A DNA stretch of 64,000 nucleotides, from contig NZ_LSJY01000078.1 of the NCBI RefSeq assembly GCF_001556865.1, forward strand, positions 17,202 through 81,201, written 5' to 3'. Shown piece by piece: positions 19,359 to 27,199 of the stretch. The notes beneath the pieces were generated by a model. That model was not told the origin of the DNA. It worked only from the letters and a program-made list of their open reading frames with translations, and searched no databases. The stretch comes from Sphingobium sp. CCH11-B1 (lineage in GTDB: Bacteria; Pseudomonadota; Alphaproteobacteria; Sphingomonadales; Sphingomonadaceae). Every line of letters begins with the position of its first letter. Within the stretch, counting starts at the first letter, position 1. The position numbers and the translations under genes were made by a program.

Positions 19359-20519
19359 TCAGGCTCCCGCCGACACGACATGGAGGGTGGGCGCCGTTCG
19401 ATCGCGGCGGAAATGCGCGATCTTGTCTTCATCCAGTGCGACGCCCAGGCCGGGGCCGGTCGGCACGCCAACCGAGAAATCGGCATAATCGAGCGGCTCT
19501 TCGAGGATCTCCTCGGTAAGCAGGAGCGGACCGAACAATTCGGTGCCCCACGCAAGACGGGGGAAGGTAGCGAACAGATGCGCGGAAGCGACCGTGCCGA
19601 TGCCCGCCTCGAGCATAGTGCCGCCGTAAAGACCGATGCCGGAGGCTGTGGCGATCGACGCGACTTCATAGGCAGGAAAGAGGCCGCCAGACTGCGCGAT
19701 CTTGACCGCGAAAACCCGGGCGCCCGCGGTTGCTGCGATCGTAAATGCGGTGCGTGGTCCGTGCAGAGCCTCGTCTGCCATAAGGGGGATGGCGTGGCGA
19801 GCGGATAGGCGCGTCATCGCCGCGAATGCGTCCCTGGCAATCGGCTGCTCCACCAGATCGCAGCCGGCATCCGCCAGGAGGCCCATGCCCAAGTCCGCCT
19901 GCGCTTCGTCCCAGCCCTGGTTGACATCGACGCGGACGCTGCCGCGGTCACCCAGCGCCTTCTTGATCGCGGCGACATGCGCCACATCCTCGCGTACGCC
20001 GCGCTTGCCGATCTTGAGCTTGAAGATGTTGTGCCGCTTCGCCTCGATCATCTGCTCGGCTTCGTCGATGTCACGCGCAGTTTCGCCGCTAGCCAGGGTC
20101 CATGCGACCGGAAGGCGGTCCCGGCGACGTCCCCCTCCGATCAGTTCCGATATGGGAAGGCCAAGCCGCTTGCCGGCCGCGTCCAACAGGGCGGTCTCCA
20201 CCGCGCATTTGGCGATATGGTTGCCAACGACCTGTTGGCCTATCTTCGCCATGGTCTCGCCGACCCGGCTGATGTCGCAGGTTTGGAGAATGGGCGCGAT
20301 ATAGGTGTCGATGGCGAGCTTGATGCCTTCGGGGCTTTCATCGCCATAGCTGAGGCCGCCGATCGTCGTCCCTTCGCCGATCCCCTCCACACCGTCCGGG
20401 CCCGCGATCCGGACCAGCACGACGGCCTGGCTGCGCATCGTTGCCATCGCCAGGACGTGGGGGCGGATGGTCGGTACATCGACAATCAGGGTATCAATGC
20501 GAGTTGTACGAGTCACCAC
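19359..20519 (-). CDS. catB: Muconate cycloisomerase
   Basis: 386 residues, starting with GTG at 20519 (GAGGATGGG lies upstream). Enolase-superfamily muconate lactonising enzyme: substrate loop near residue 55 (IGGLSYGDESPEG), catalytic KLKIG with the K-x-K pattern, and metal ligands in DVNQGWD, LVEQP and MADEAL. It cyclises cis,cis-muconate to muconolactone using Mn2+. It is the first gene of the long minus-strand operon and faces catR, the usual arrangement for a CatR/CatM-type regulator responding to muconate. Confidence 0.95.
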   Translation of the reverse strand: MVTRTTRIDTLIVDVPTIRPHVLAMATMRSQAVVLVRIAGPDGVEGIGEGTTIGGLSYGDESPEGIKLAIDTYIAPILQTCDISRVGETMAKIGQQVVGNHIAKCAVETALLDAAGKRLGLPISELIGGGRRRDRLPVAWTLASGETARDIDEAEQMIEAKRHNIFKLKIGKRGVREDVAHVAAIKKALGDRGSVRVDVNQGWDEAQADLGMGLLADAGCDLVEQPIARDAFAAMTRLSARHAIPLMADEALHGPRTAFTIAATAGARVFAVKIAQSGGLFPAYEVASIATASGIGLYGGTMLEAGIGTVASAHLFATFPRLAWGTELFGPLLLTEEILEEPLDYADFSVGVPTGPGLGVALDEDKIAHFRRDRTAPTLHVVSAGA

Positions 20520-20604
20520 TCAACCCATCCTCAAATTAGCTTGTTTCGAGGGTTGATTACGGTACGGTTCGAAAAATGGGAAAGATCATTGTGATCTGAT
20601 CGTT

Positions 20605-20619
20605 ATACCATAGAGGTAT
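20605..20619. promoter_or_regulatory. LysR-type operator ATAC-N7-GTAT
   Basis: ATAC (20605-20608), seven bases, GTAT (20616-20619): an exact match to the ATAC-N7-GTAT consensus of the CatM/BenM regulators of Acinetobacter. It ends nine bases before the catR start and lies in the 108-base catB-catR gap, so it can serve both autorepression of catR and activation of catB. No second perfect site is seen in this gap; GGTACGGTTC near 20570 is a weak relative. Confidence 0.75.
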
Positions 20620-20627
20620 GGGCGTGT

Positions 20628-21560
20628 ATGGACCTGCGACAACTGCGCTATTTTGTGACGTTGGCGAATGAACGGAATTTCACGAGAGCGGCGGAACGCC
20701 TGCACATCGCGCAGCCGCCACTCAGCCGGCAGATCCAACAGCTCGAAAATGAGATTGGCGCGGAACTGATCGATCGCTCATCACGGCCGTTGCGGCTGAC
20801 GGGGCCGGGGCGCCTTCTTTATGAGCAGGCGATCCAGGTGCTGGCGCGCGTTGATGAAATGCGTTCGATGATGAGCCGGGAGCTCGTCATCGAGAAGCGC
20901 CGTTTCGTTATCGGATTCGTTGCATCGACTATCTACGCGCGCCTGCCGGAACTGATCCGGGAGTTTCGTGCCGCCGCGCCCGAGGTTGAGTTGACATTGC
21001 TGGAGCTGGTCAGCCTCGAACAGATCAGCGCACTCAAGGAGGGGCGTATCGACATCGGGTTCGGCCGGGTACGCTTTGAGGATGAGGAGGTACGGCGGAC
21101 GGTCCTGCGAGAAGAAGAGCTGGTGGCGGCGCTTCCTCTTTCTCATCCGCTGGCAAAAATCCCAGGGCCGGTTTCCCTTGCACAGCTCGCCGAAGAGTCT
21201 TTGATCCTGTATCCCCGTGCACCGCGGCCGGGCTATGCCGATCAGGTTCTCGCGCACTTTCACGACAGCGGCCTCGATCCGCATATCCTGCACGAAGCAC
21301 GGGAACTGCAGATTGCCGTGGGACTGGTGGCAGCCGAGGAGGGGGTCAGTATTGTACCGGTCTCGGTGCAAAAGGCCCGAACCGACGATATCTGCTATAA
21401 GCCACTCATCGAGACCGTGACGTCGCCGATCATCATGAGCCATCGCGTTTCGGATACATCGCCGGAACTGGCTCTCATGGCCAATATCATCGTCCGGATG
21501 TATGGGATTTGGGGTTATGCCATCCCCAAGGGATTGAAGCGGTTCGGCGCGGCGCATTGA
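20628..21560 (+). CDS. catR: LysR-type regulator of the catechol/benzoate operon
   Basis: 310 residues. N-terminal winged HTH, MDLRQLRYFVTLANERNFTRAAERLHIAQPPLSRQIQQLENEIG, is the CatR/BenM type; the effector domain follows from residue ~90 (FVIGFVASTIYARLPELIREFRA). CatM and BenM sense cis,cis-muconate, and BenM also benzoate; which of these applies here cannot be told, but one regulator facing a joint cat-ben operon would benefit from dual response. It is divergent from catB with the operator between. A hairpin follows the stop. Confidence 0.9.
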   Translation: MDLRQLRYFVTLANERNFTRAAERLHIAQPPLSRQIQQLENEIGAELIDRSSRPLRLTGPGRLLYEQAIQVLARVDEMRSMMSRELVIEKRRFVIGFVASTIYARLPELIREFRAAAPEVELTLLELVSLEQISALKEGRIDIGFGRVRFEDEEVRRTVLREEELVAALPLSHPLAKIPGPVSLAQLAEESLILYPRAPRPGYADQVLAHFHDSGLDPHILHEARELQIAVGLVAAEEGVSIVPVSVQKARTDDICYKPLIETVTSPIIMSHRVSDTSPELALMANIIVRMYGIWGYAIPKGLKRFGAAH

Positions 21561-21563
21561 GCC

Positions 21564-21598
21564 GCTCCACACTCCATTCCGTGAATGAGGGTGGCTTT
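21564..21598 (+). terminator. Hairpin terminator after catR
   Basis: CCACACTCCATTC and GAATGAGGGTGG pair with one mismatch and one bulge around CGT, followed by CTTTTCGCTTT. Position four bases after the catR stop. Confidence 0.6.
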
Positions 21599-21725
21599 TC
21601 GCTTTCAAGCCCGGAACTTCCCATTTTGCACAGTTACTGAAGCTTATCGGCGCTTGCCAGAGCAAGCTGATAAGCGGCTAAATTTGAGCGGTCGGCCGGG
21701 GGGTATGCTGAATAGGTATAAGGAC

Positions 21726-21751
21726 AAGACCGCAAAGGTCTTTTGAAAGAC
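21726..21751 (+). promoter_or_regulatory. Two overlapping hairpins in the leader of the benzyl-alcohol dehydrogenase gene
   Basis: AAGACC (21726-21731) pairs with GGTCTT (21737-21742); GTCTTT (21738-21743) can instead pair with AAAGAC (21746-21751). The two stems share the same strand and exclude each other. This could be an attenuator or simply a regulator site; GGTAT also occurs twice just upstream (about 21704 and 21715). Confidence 0.35.
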
Positions 21752-21819
21752 TGGTAAGGCACTCTAAAAGCGTGAGAGAATGAATGGCGTTGTTGATAAG
21801 AAATATGACAGGAGAAGCG

Positions 21820-22938
21820 ATGACTGGAAAGCGCAAGATCACCGCCGCAGTGGTTCGCGAGCAGGGCTCGCCTTTCGCGATCGAAGAGGCTCTGATCGAT
21901 GGCCCCGGGGCCATCGAGGTGCTGGTGCGCATCGTGGCAGTCGGCGTCTGCCACACCGATATCATTGTCCGCGACCAGTATTATCCCGTGCCGTTGCCCG
22001 CCGTGCTCGGACATGAGGGATCGGGCGTCGTCGAAGCCGTCGGTCCAGGCGTCACAGCGGTTGCGCCGGGTGATCATGTCGTATTGAGTTTTGCCTCCTG
22101 CGGGCAATGCGGGCCATGTATGTCAGGTCATCCTGCGCATTGTGCCGATTTCTTCGCACTCAACTTCGGCGGTGGTCGCAAAGACGGGAGCACTTCGACG
22201 TGTGACGCGCATGGTGGTTTGCTGCACGATCATTTTTTTGGCCAATCCTCATTTGGATCCTTCGCAATCGCGTCCGAACGCAACCTGGTCAAGGTTCCCA
22301 AAGAGGCGCCGCTTGATCTGCTCGGGCCACTCGGCTGCGGGATCCAGACAGGCGCGGGCGCTGTGTTGCGTGCTATGAAGGTGCCGGCTGGCGCGAGCTT
22401 TGCCGCCTTCGGTTCGGGTGCTGTGGGACTCAGCGCCATCATGGCGGCGCGTGTCGCTGGTGCGACCAGCATCATTGCGGTCGACGTGACGGAGAGCCGA
22501 CTCAATCTCGCGAAGGATCTTGGCGCCACTCATGTCGTCAACAGCCGGAAGGCGGACCCTGTAGCGGCAATCCAGGAAATTACCGGCGGCGGCGCCGACT
22601 TCACTCTCGAAAGCAGCGGTCGCCCCGATGTGCTTCGCCAGGCTATCGACGCGCTGGGGATACAGGGCACTTGCGGCATCGTTGGGGCTCCCAAGCTTGG
22701 GACGGAGGCGAGTTTCGACGTCAACATGGTGATGGTGCCCGGCAAGCGCATCATGGGGATCGTGGAGGGCGACGTAGTGCCGCAGACCTTTATCCCCCAA
22801 CTCGTAGATCTCCATGCCCAGGGCCGGTTTCCGTTCGACAAACTTGTAACATTTTACGACTTCGCCGACATCAACAAAGCCGTCGCCGATAGCGAAAGCG
22901 GTATCACGATAAAGCCGATCCTTCGTATGTCCTCGTGA
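21820..22938 (+). CDS. Benzyl-alcohol-dehydrogenase-like zinc alcohol dehydrogenase
   Basis: 372 residues from ATG 21820, which has ACAGGAGAAGCG before it. Zinc-dependent MDR: catalytic zinc Cys in GVCHTD and GHEGSG, structural zinc in SCGQCGPCMSGHPAHC, and the NAD loop FGSGAVGLSAIMAA. The extended FFALNFGGGRKDG insertion and overall style fit the XylB/AreB aryl-alcohol group, which oxidises benzyl alcohol to benzaldehyde. It follows catR on the plus strand but has its own leader. With the aldehyde dehydrogenase of the facing operon it completes benzyl alcohol -> benzoate. Confidence 0.85.
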   Translation: MTGKRKITAAVVREQGSPFAIEEALIDGPGAIEVLVRIVAVGVCHTDIIVRDQYYPVPLPAVLGHEGSGVVEAVGPGVTAVAPGDHVVLSFASCGQCGPCMSGHPAHCADFFALNFGGGRKDGSTSTCDAHGGLLHDHFFGQSSFGSFAIASERNLVKVPKEAPLDLLGPLGCGIQTGAGAVLRAMKVPAGASFAAFGSGAVGLSAIMAARVAGATSIIAVDVTESRLNLAKDLGATHVVNSRKADPVAAIQEITGGGADFTLESSGRPDVLRQAIDALGIQGTCGIVGAPKLGTEASFDVNMVMVPGKRIMGIVEGDVVPQTFIPQLVDLHAQGRFPFDKLVTFYDFADINKAVADSESGITIKPILRMSS

Positions 22939-22958
22939 TGCAACCGATCTTGCCTGAC

Positions 22959-23736
22959 AGCAGGCGAAGTGCTGACGGTCACGCCTCTGGAAGCCCTGCC
23001 TCGTGTCCTGGCGCGCGTAGTGGGACCGGAATTGTCGGCCCTCTACTAAGCTGAGCATCGCGCGCCCGGCGTCATCTGCGGACCGGCGCACAGGTTGCGG
23101 CTCTTGTCGGAGGTCAAGGGTGTGTCAGCAGCGTTTGCGTTGCCGACGAATCGATCATAACGGCAGATATGGTGATCGCCGGCATCAGTATCATTCCTGC
23201 GGACGAGCCGCTGATCGCGACCGGCACGAGACGTGCCAACGGCATCGACGTTGATGCGAGTTGCCGAACGAGCCTCACCAAGATCTACGCCATCGTCGAC
23301 TGCGCAGCGCATGTGAACAGCTTTGCCGACGCTGCGACGATCCGGCTGTAATCTGTCCAGAATGCCGATGATATGGCGAAGATGACTGCCCAGGCGCTTC
23401 TGAGAGAAGCGTGGTCCTGTCATGCCGTGTCATGCCGTGCCGTGCCGTGCCGTTCCGTGCTGTGGTTCTGCCCAAACCAATATGCCTCAAGGTCCAGACT
23501 GTCGGGCTATCCACCGGTTTGACGTGACGGTCCTGTGCGGCGATCCCCCCTCACGCAGTTTCACGGTCATCTATCTAATAATGGGCCGGGTCGCCCTGGA
23601 CTGCGTCAATCCGGTCAAAGACTATGTGCAGGGCAAGGCGCTGGTTAACAGCTGTGCACGGCTGGCCTCCGCGCTCCTTGCCGATACGACCATTGCGCTC
23701 AAGAACATGACGACAGGCGAGGCGGTTCCGGGCTGA
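22959..23736 (+). pseudogene. Decayed ferredoxin reductase of a ring-hydroxylating dioxygenase system
   Basis: Only the second half of the protein remains, spread over frames. Readable blocks in order: LTVTPLEALPRVLARVVGPELSALY then TAA; after a frameshift GAQVAALVGGQGC and ADMVIAGISIIPADEPL, TSLTKIYAIVDCAAHVNSFADAATIRL then TAA where Glu is expected, SVQNADDMAKM; then, after another frameshift, RSFTVIYLIMGRVALDCVNPVKDYV. This is the FAD/NAD reductase fold of sphingomonad dioxygenase systems. A run of TGCCG repeats at ~23422-23456 lies inside. At least two stops and two frameshifts show it is dead. The N-terminal FAD-binding part is missing at the 5' end. Confidence 0.85.
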
Positions 23737-23819
23737 GGCCAATTTAGGAAGGCATCAGACGCAATTCCGGATTCTCACCGTTGTCTCGTATTGGCGAGCT
23801 GCCTGACCACCCCCGTACC

Positions 23820-24674
23820 TCATGCCAAGGACTTAAGAGCTTCAGCGACGCTGACCGAGAGCGGGATGGTCGGGCGATCGATCAGCTTCGAAAGCTGCTT
23901 GTCATCGTCGAACAATGCGTCCTGAGAAGCGCTGACATCCCAGCCAGCGATCGTTTTCGCCAGCGCTTCTGGCAAGCCGGCCCCGGTAAGAGCTTTTGCA
24001 TATTCAGCTTCCGTCAGGTTCTTGTAGGGAATGTCCTTGCCGCTTTGCTTCGAGATTTCGGCAGCAAGGTCGTTGAGCGTCCAGGCGGTGTCGCCCGCCA
24101 GCTCGTAGGTCTTCCCTTCATGCCCCTCGCTGGTCAGAATCGCGACTGCGGCTTCGGCATAGTCGAGACGCGGCGCGGAGGAAATTTTTCCGTCACCGGC
24201 GCTGCCGATGAAGGCCCCCCCGGCCAGCGCGCCGCCGATAGAGCCGGTGTAATTCTCCGTGTACCAGCCGTTGCGCAGGATCGTATGGCCGATGCCGGAA
24301 GCTTTCAACGCCGCTTCCGTCTGCCGGTGCTCTTCGGCGAGGCTGAGCGGTGACGTGTCGGCATGGAGAAGGCTAGTATAGACGATCCGGCTAACCCCGG
24401 CCGTTCTGGCGGCATCAATGATGTTTCCGTGTTGCACCACGCGATGGCCGACCTCGCTGGAGGAGATCAGCAGCAGCGTGTCGACCTCGGCCAGAGCTGC
24501 TTCCAGTGTTTGCGGTATAGCGTAGTCGGCAGCGCGCACAGCGACGCCGAGATCGGCGGCCTTATCGGGTGAGCGGGCCAGCGCTACGATATCCGTCGAT
24601 AGGACCTTGGCCTTCAGCTTGTCGATCACGAGGCGGCCGAGATGGCCGGTTGCTCCACTTACGGCGATGATCAT
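23820..24674 (-). CDS. NmrA-like/QorB-type NAD(P)H:quinone oxidoreductase
   Basis: 284 residues. The NAD(P)-binding loop is SGATGHLGRLV at the N-terminus and the substrate-domain signature NGWYTENY is typical of the QorB/YtfG group of atypical short-chain dehydrogenases. Such enzymes reduce quinones using NADPH. AAGGAG precedes the ATG. It is transcribed divergently from an HxlR regulator, the same pairing as ytfG-ytfH in enterobacteria. Quinones from catechol oxidation could be the substrate; that is inference. Confidence 0.88.
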   Translation of the reverse strand: MIIAVSGATGHLGRLVIDKLKAKVLSTDIVALARSPDKAADLGVAVRAADYAIPQTLEAALAEVDTLLLISSSEVGHRVVQHGNIIDAARTAGVSRIVYTSLLHADTSPLSLAEEHRQTEAALKASGIGHTILRNGWYTENYTGSIGGALAGGAFIGSAGDGKISSAPRLDYAEAAVAILTSEGHEGKTYELAGDTAWTLNDLAAEISKQSGKDIPYKNLTEAEYAKALTGAGLPEALAKTIAGWDVSASQDALFDDDKQLSKLIDRPTIPLSVSVAEALKSLA

Positions 24675-24760
24675 TTTGATAACTCCTTGTCGTGCGTTGC
24701 TGTCAATCGCATGTATGGCGATGCTAAGGGATAATAAGTACGCACACGAAGGTAAGTTTG

Positions 24761-25249
24761 ATGAAATCGAACATGCTTCCGCACGAAGCTGGTGACGTTG
24801 CTGTCGAAAGCCTCTCGGAAAAGATCGAGCGGGGCAACTTGATGGTGGAGGACTGTCCTTCGCGCGAGGTGCTTAAGCACGTGACAAGCCGATGGGGCGT
24901 TCTGGTTCTGATCGCCCTGATGCCGGGCACACATCGCTTCAGCGATCTGCGCCGCAAGGTAACAGGCGTCAGCGAACGCATGCTCGCGCAGACGCTGCAA
25001 TGGCTGGAGAAAGACGGCCTGGTGGACCGCATGGCCTACAAGATCGTGCCGCCGCATGTCGAATATACATTGACACCTTTGGGGCGGGAGGCTGCCACCA
25101 GGGTTCGCGATCTGGCGGACTGGATCGAAATCTCGTTTCCGCTGATCTCGCAGCGCTGGAGTGAAAGGCAGCGGGAAGGTTGTTCAATACCACAAGATGG
25201 CAGCACCTCAGGCAGAATGAAGGCGAGGCATGACGTCGAACGACCATAA
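24761..25249 (+). CDS. HxlR-family transcriptional regulator
   Basis: 162 residues from ATG 24761. Winged-helix HxlR domain at residues ~32-120, opening with the conserved CPSREVLKHVTSRWGVLVLIAL and including FSDLRRKVTGVSERMLAQTLQWLEKDGLV. A Cys early in the domain is the redox or electrophile sensor in relatives such as QorR and YodB. It faces the QorB-like gene across about 86 bases and probably represses it until quinones or aldehydes appear. The last 20 codons overlap the start of the YHS pseudogene. Confidence 0.88.
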   Translation: MKSNMLPHEAGDVAVESLSEKIERGNLMVEDCPSREVLKHVTSRWGVLVLIALMPGTHRFSDLRRKVTGVSERMLAQTLQWLEKDGLVDRMAYKIVPPHVEYTLTPLGREAATRVRDLADWIEISFPLISQRWSERQREGCSIPQDGSTSGRMKARHDVERP

Positions 25250-25460
25250 CGCGCAGCACAGCGACCAGCACCAACATGACGCTCATCCTCGACCGGAGGA
25301 TGGGCAACCCGTCTCCTGAATGGAGATCAAACCGTTGACGGCGGCTCATCGGCTGGAGTTCGGCGGACGGACCTTCTGGTTCTGCTCTGCCAATTGCAAG
25401 GCTCGCTTCGAGGCGGCGCCCGCCAGATATACCGCCTCAGCAGGTGAAACCCTGTCGCCA
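25230..25460 (+). pseudogene. N-terminal fragment of a copper/heavy-metal P-type ATPase (His-rich leader plus YHS domain)
   Basis: From ATG 25230 the frame reads a His-rich leader (DHNAQHSDQHQHDAH) and then a YHS metal-binding domain: TAAHRLEFGGRTFWFCSANCKARFEAAPARYTA. The conserved PVCGM has become PVS-stop-M, since TGC is now TCC and GGA is now TGA at 25317-25319. The ATPase body is absent; similarity stops near 25460. The fragment overlaps the 3' end of the HxlR gene. Confidence 0.75.
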
Positions 25461-25616
25461 AAAAAAGGGGGCATGCATCCAGCCATTCTGCGCATGATCA
25501 CAGAGAGATGGGGTGATCGAAGCACGGCTGGAAGCGCTCGGGAAAAAATGGGCACCGCGAACACGCCGGATATCCTGAAAGGCTGCGTCAACGCCGCCTT
25601 CCGTCGGCGCTTACCA

Positions 25617-25897
25617 TAGTTGCGCATTGAAGCGTTGTACGAGGCGAGTGGCATGAGCCGTCCCATCCTGCATAGGCATTTCCTAGCGATCACTGGCTTC
25701 ACCCCACTGCAATACCGGAAGGAGCTTCGTTGCAGGCGGCGCACCGCCTGTTGCTTGGCGGCGAACATAATGCCTCTGCCGTCGGCTACGAGCGCGCGTC
25801 CCAGTTCCGCCGCGAATATTTACGGCAATTCGGCGCTCCGCCCGCACGGGATGTCCGCCAGTTACGTCGGCGGATTGAGGAGGCTATGGTCAAGTGA
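25617..25897 (+). pseudogene. C-terminal AraC-family HTH remnant with frameshift
   Basis: Frame 1 reads EALYEASGMSRPILHRHFLAITGFTPLQYRKELR and then slips near 25730; frame 2 continues LQAAHRLLLGGEHNASAVGYERASQFRREYLRQFGAPPARDVRQLR to a TGA at 25895. Together these are the two HTH motifs of an AraC regulator. The second motif has also lost a few residues (VGYERASQF where relatives have VGYESPSQF). No N-terminal domain remains. Confidence 0.75.
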
Positions 25898-25912
25898 TTT
25901 CCTTATTTTACA

Positions 25913-25924
25913 GGGGGGGGGGGG
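25913..25924 (+). repeat. Run of 12 G
   Basis: Twelve consecutive G between the AraC remnant and the 3' end of the next AraC gene. It is outside any intact gene, so phase variation of a protein is unlikely; base count here may be uncertain in the assembly. Confidence 0.8.
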
Positions 25925-25958
25925 AGGAGCGCTTTTGGCCTGTACCGGTTCGGCCGCG

Positions 25959-26921
25959 TCACTGCATCCGCTTGTCGGTGGCCGCCTGACGGAAGCTGCT
26001 AGGCGACATGCCATACCGTCGTGCGAATCGGCGCGCAAAATACCCCGGATCGGCGAATCCGCAGGACCAGGCGATCTCGGCGATCTGCGTCATGCTGCGG
26101 TGGTCTACCAGTTTCAAACGCGCGGCTTCCAGGCGCTGGGCCTCGAGTAATGTCAGAAACGTTGTCCTGGCATCGGCAAGTATCTTGTCGAGGTAACGAC
26201 GTGAGATACCCAGGTCATCTGCGACCTGCTTCGCTGTCAGATCTCTCCGGTCGTACCGATCCCGGATAATCGCGCGGATACGTTTTACCAATTCCGTCTC
26301 ATGACGTCTTTGCATATGCTCGTGGGGACCCAGAGCAAGAACCAGCAAGCCCGCCATCTGGTCTGCCAGCAGGGCGCGGGGCAGCGGAGCGTTGTCAAGA
26401 CCATCGGCTGCGATCGCATTCATCATGCTGACCAATGGCAGAACCCACGAACCGCTCGCGTCAACCGCCCGGCCAGCCAAAATAGAAGGCTCGGGCAGCC
26501 AGTGTTGCAGCCAGCGATAGTCTATATGAGCCGTCAGGCAATAATGATCGGCCGGGAACAGGATGTCCCAAGGTTGGGCGCAGTCCAGAAGGTACATTGT
26601 TCCGGCAGGAAGGTCACAACTCTTGCCGCCTTGCTGCGCATGCGCCACACCGGACCGCAGCAGCATGATGTGAAAATCCCTGTTCCGATCGCGTTCGATC
26701 ATCGATTGGTTGCGGATAACCCGCTGGGGGCTGACCGTCAGGAAGTTAAGCCCGACCGGCCCCATCTCGTAATGCTGCCAGAGCATTCGATACTGGCCGG
26801 ACTCGTCGTTTATCCGTGTGCTGCCAATCTCCCGCGAGGTGAGCTCTTCCGTTTCCGCCAAGGCCCGCGAGGTAGAGACTGATGACCACGACCAGTCCGA
26901 GCCATTGGAAATCGTCACCAT
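25959..26921 (-). CDS. AraC-family regulator with AraC-binding-like N-terminal domain
   Basis: 320 residues from ATG 26921 (AGGAAGG upstream; GTG 26945 is an alternative). Residues ~40-190 form an AraC-binding-like effector domain (HIMLLRSGVAHAQQGG, LPAGTMYLLDCAQPWDI). Two HTH motifs follow: LTAKQVADDLGISRRYLDKIL and MTQIAEIAWSCGFADPGYFARRFARRYGMSPSSFR. It is divergent from the oxidoreductase cassette at 27200 and is its most likely activator. Its target sites would be in the 278-base gap; no clear repeat is visible there apart from a GGTCTTT block near 27143. Confidence 0.88.
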   Translation of the reverse strand: MVTISNGSDWSWSSVSTSRALAETEELTSREIGSTRINDESGQYRMLWQHYEMGPVGLNFLTVSPQRVIRNQSMIERDRNRDFHIMLLRSGVAHAQQGGKSCDLPAGTMYLLDCAQPWDILFPADHYCLTAHIDYRWLQHWLPEPSILAGRAVDASGSWVLPLVSMMNAIAADGLDNAPLPRALLADQMAGLLVLALGPHEHMQRRHETELVKRIRAIIRDRYDRRDLTAKQVADDLGISRRYLDKILADARTTFLTLLEAQRLEAARLKLVDHRSMTQIAEIAWSCGFADPGYFARRFARRYGMSPSSFRQAATDKRMQ

Positions 26922-27199
26922 GTGGCAAGTTCCTTCCTCTTTCACACGAGGAAAGCCTCTTGGTGCTACCTCATCCTGCGCAATGGACCTGACCCAGTTT
27001 TAATACGCCTTACGGCAGCGGTGCGTCAACGCTGGAAGAAGCAACTCCTCAGTGTAGGGTGCCTTGGCCAGTCTTTGATTCCGGGGCCTGTATGCAGCGT
27101 GTGCTCGATCGTCCCGCATATAGTGCTCAAACGTCCTAACCGGTCTTTCAACTGACTATTACCAGTTTCCCAAAGCAACCCTTGCCCTTTGGGAGTAAA

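Noticed and set aside
23422..23456. TGCCG tandem repeats considered as a CRISPR or regulatory repeat
   Set aside because: The unit is five bases with no spacers and lies inside a decayed reductase gene; simple slippage explains it.
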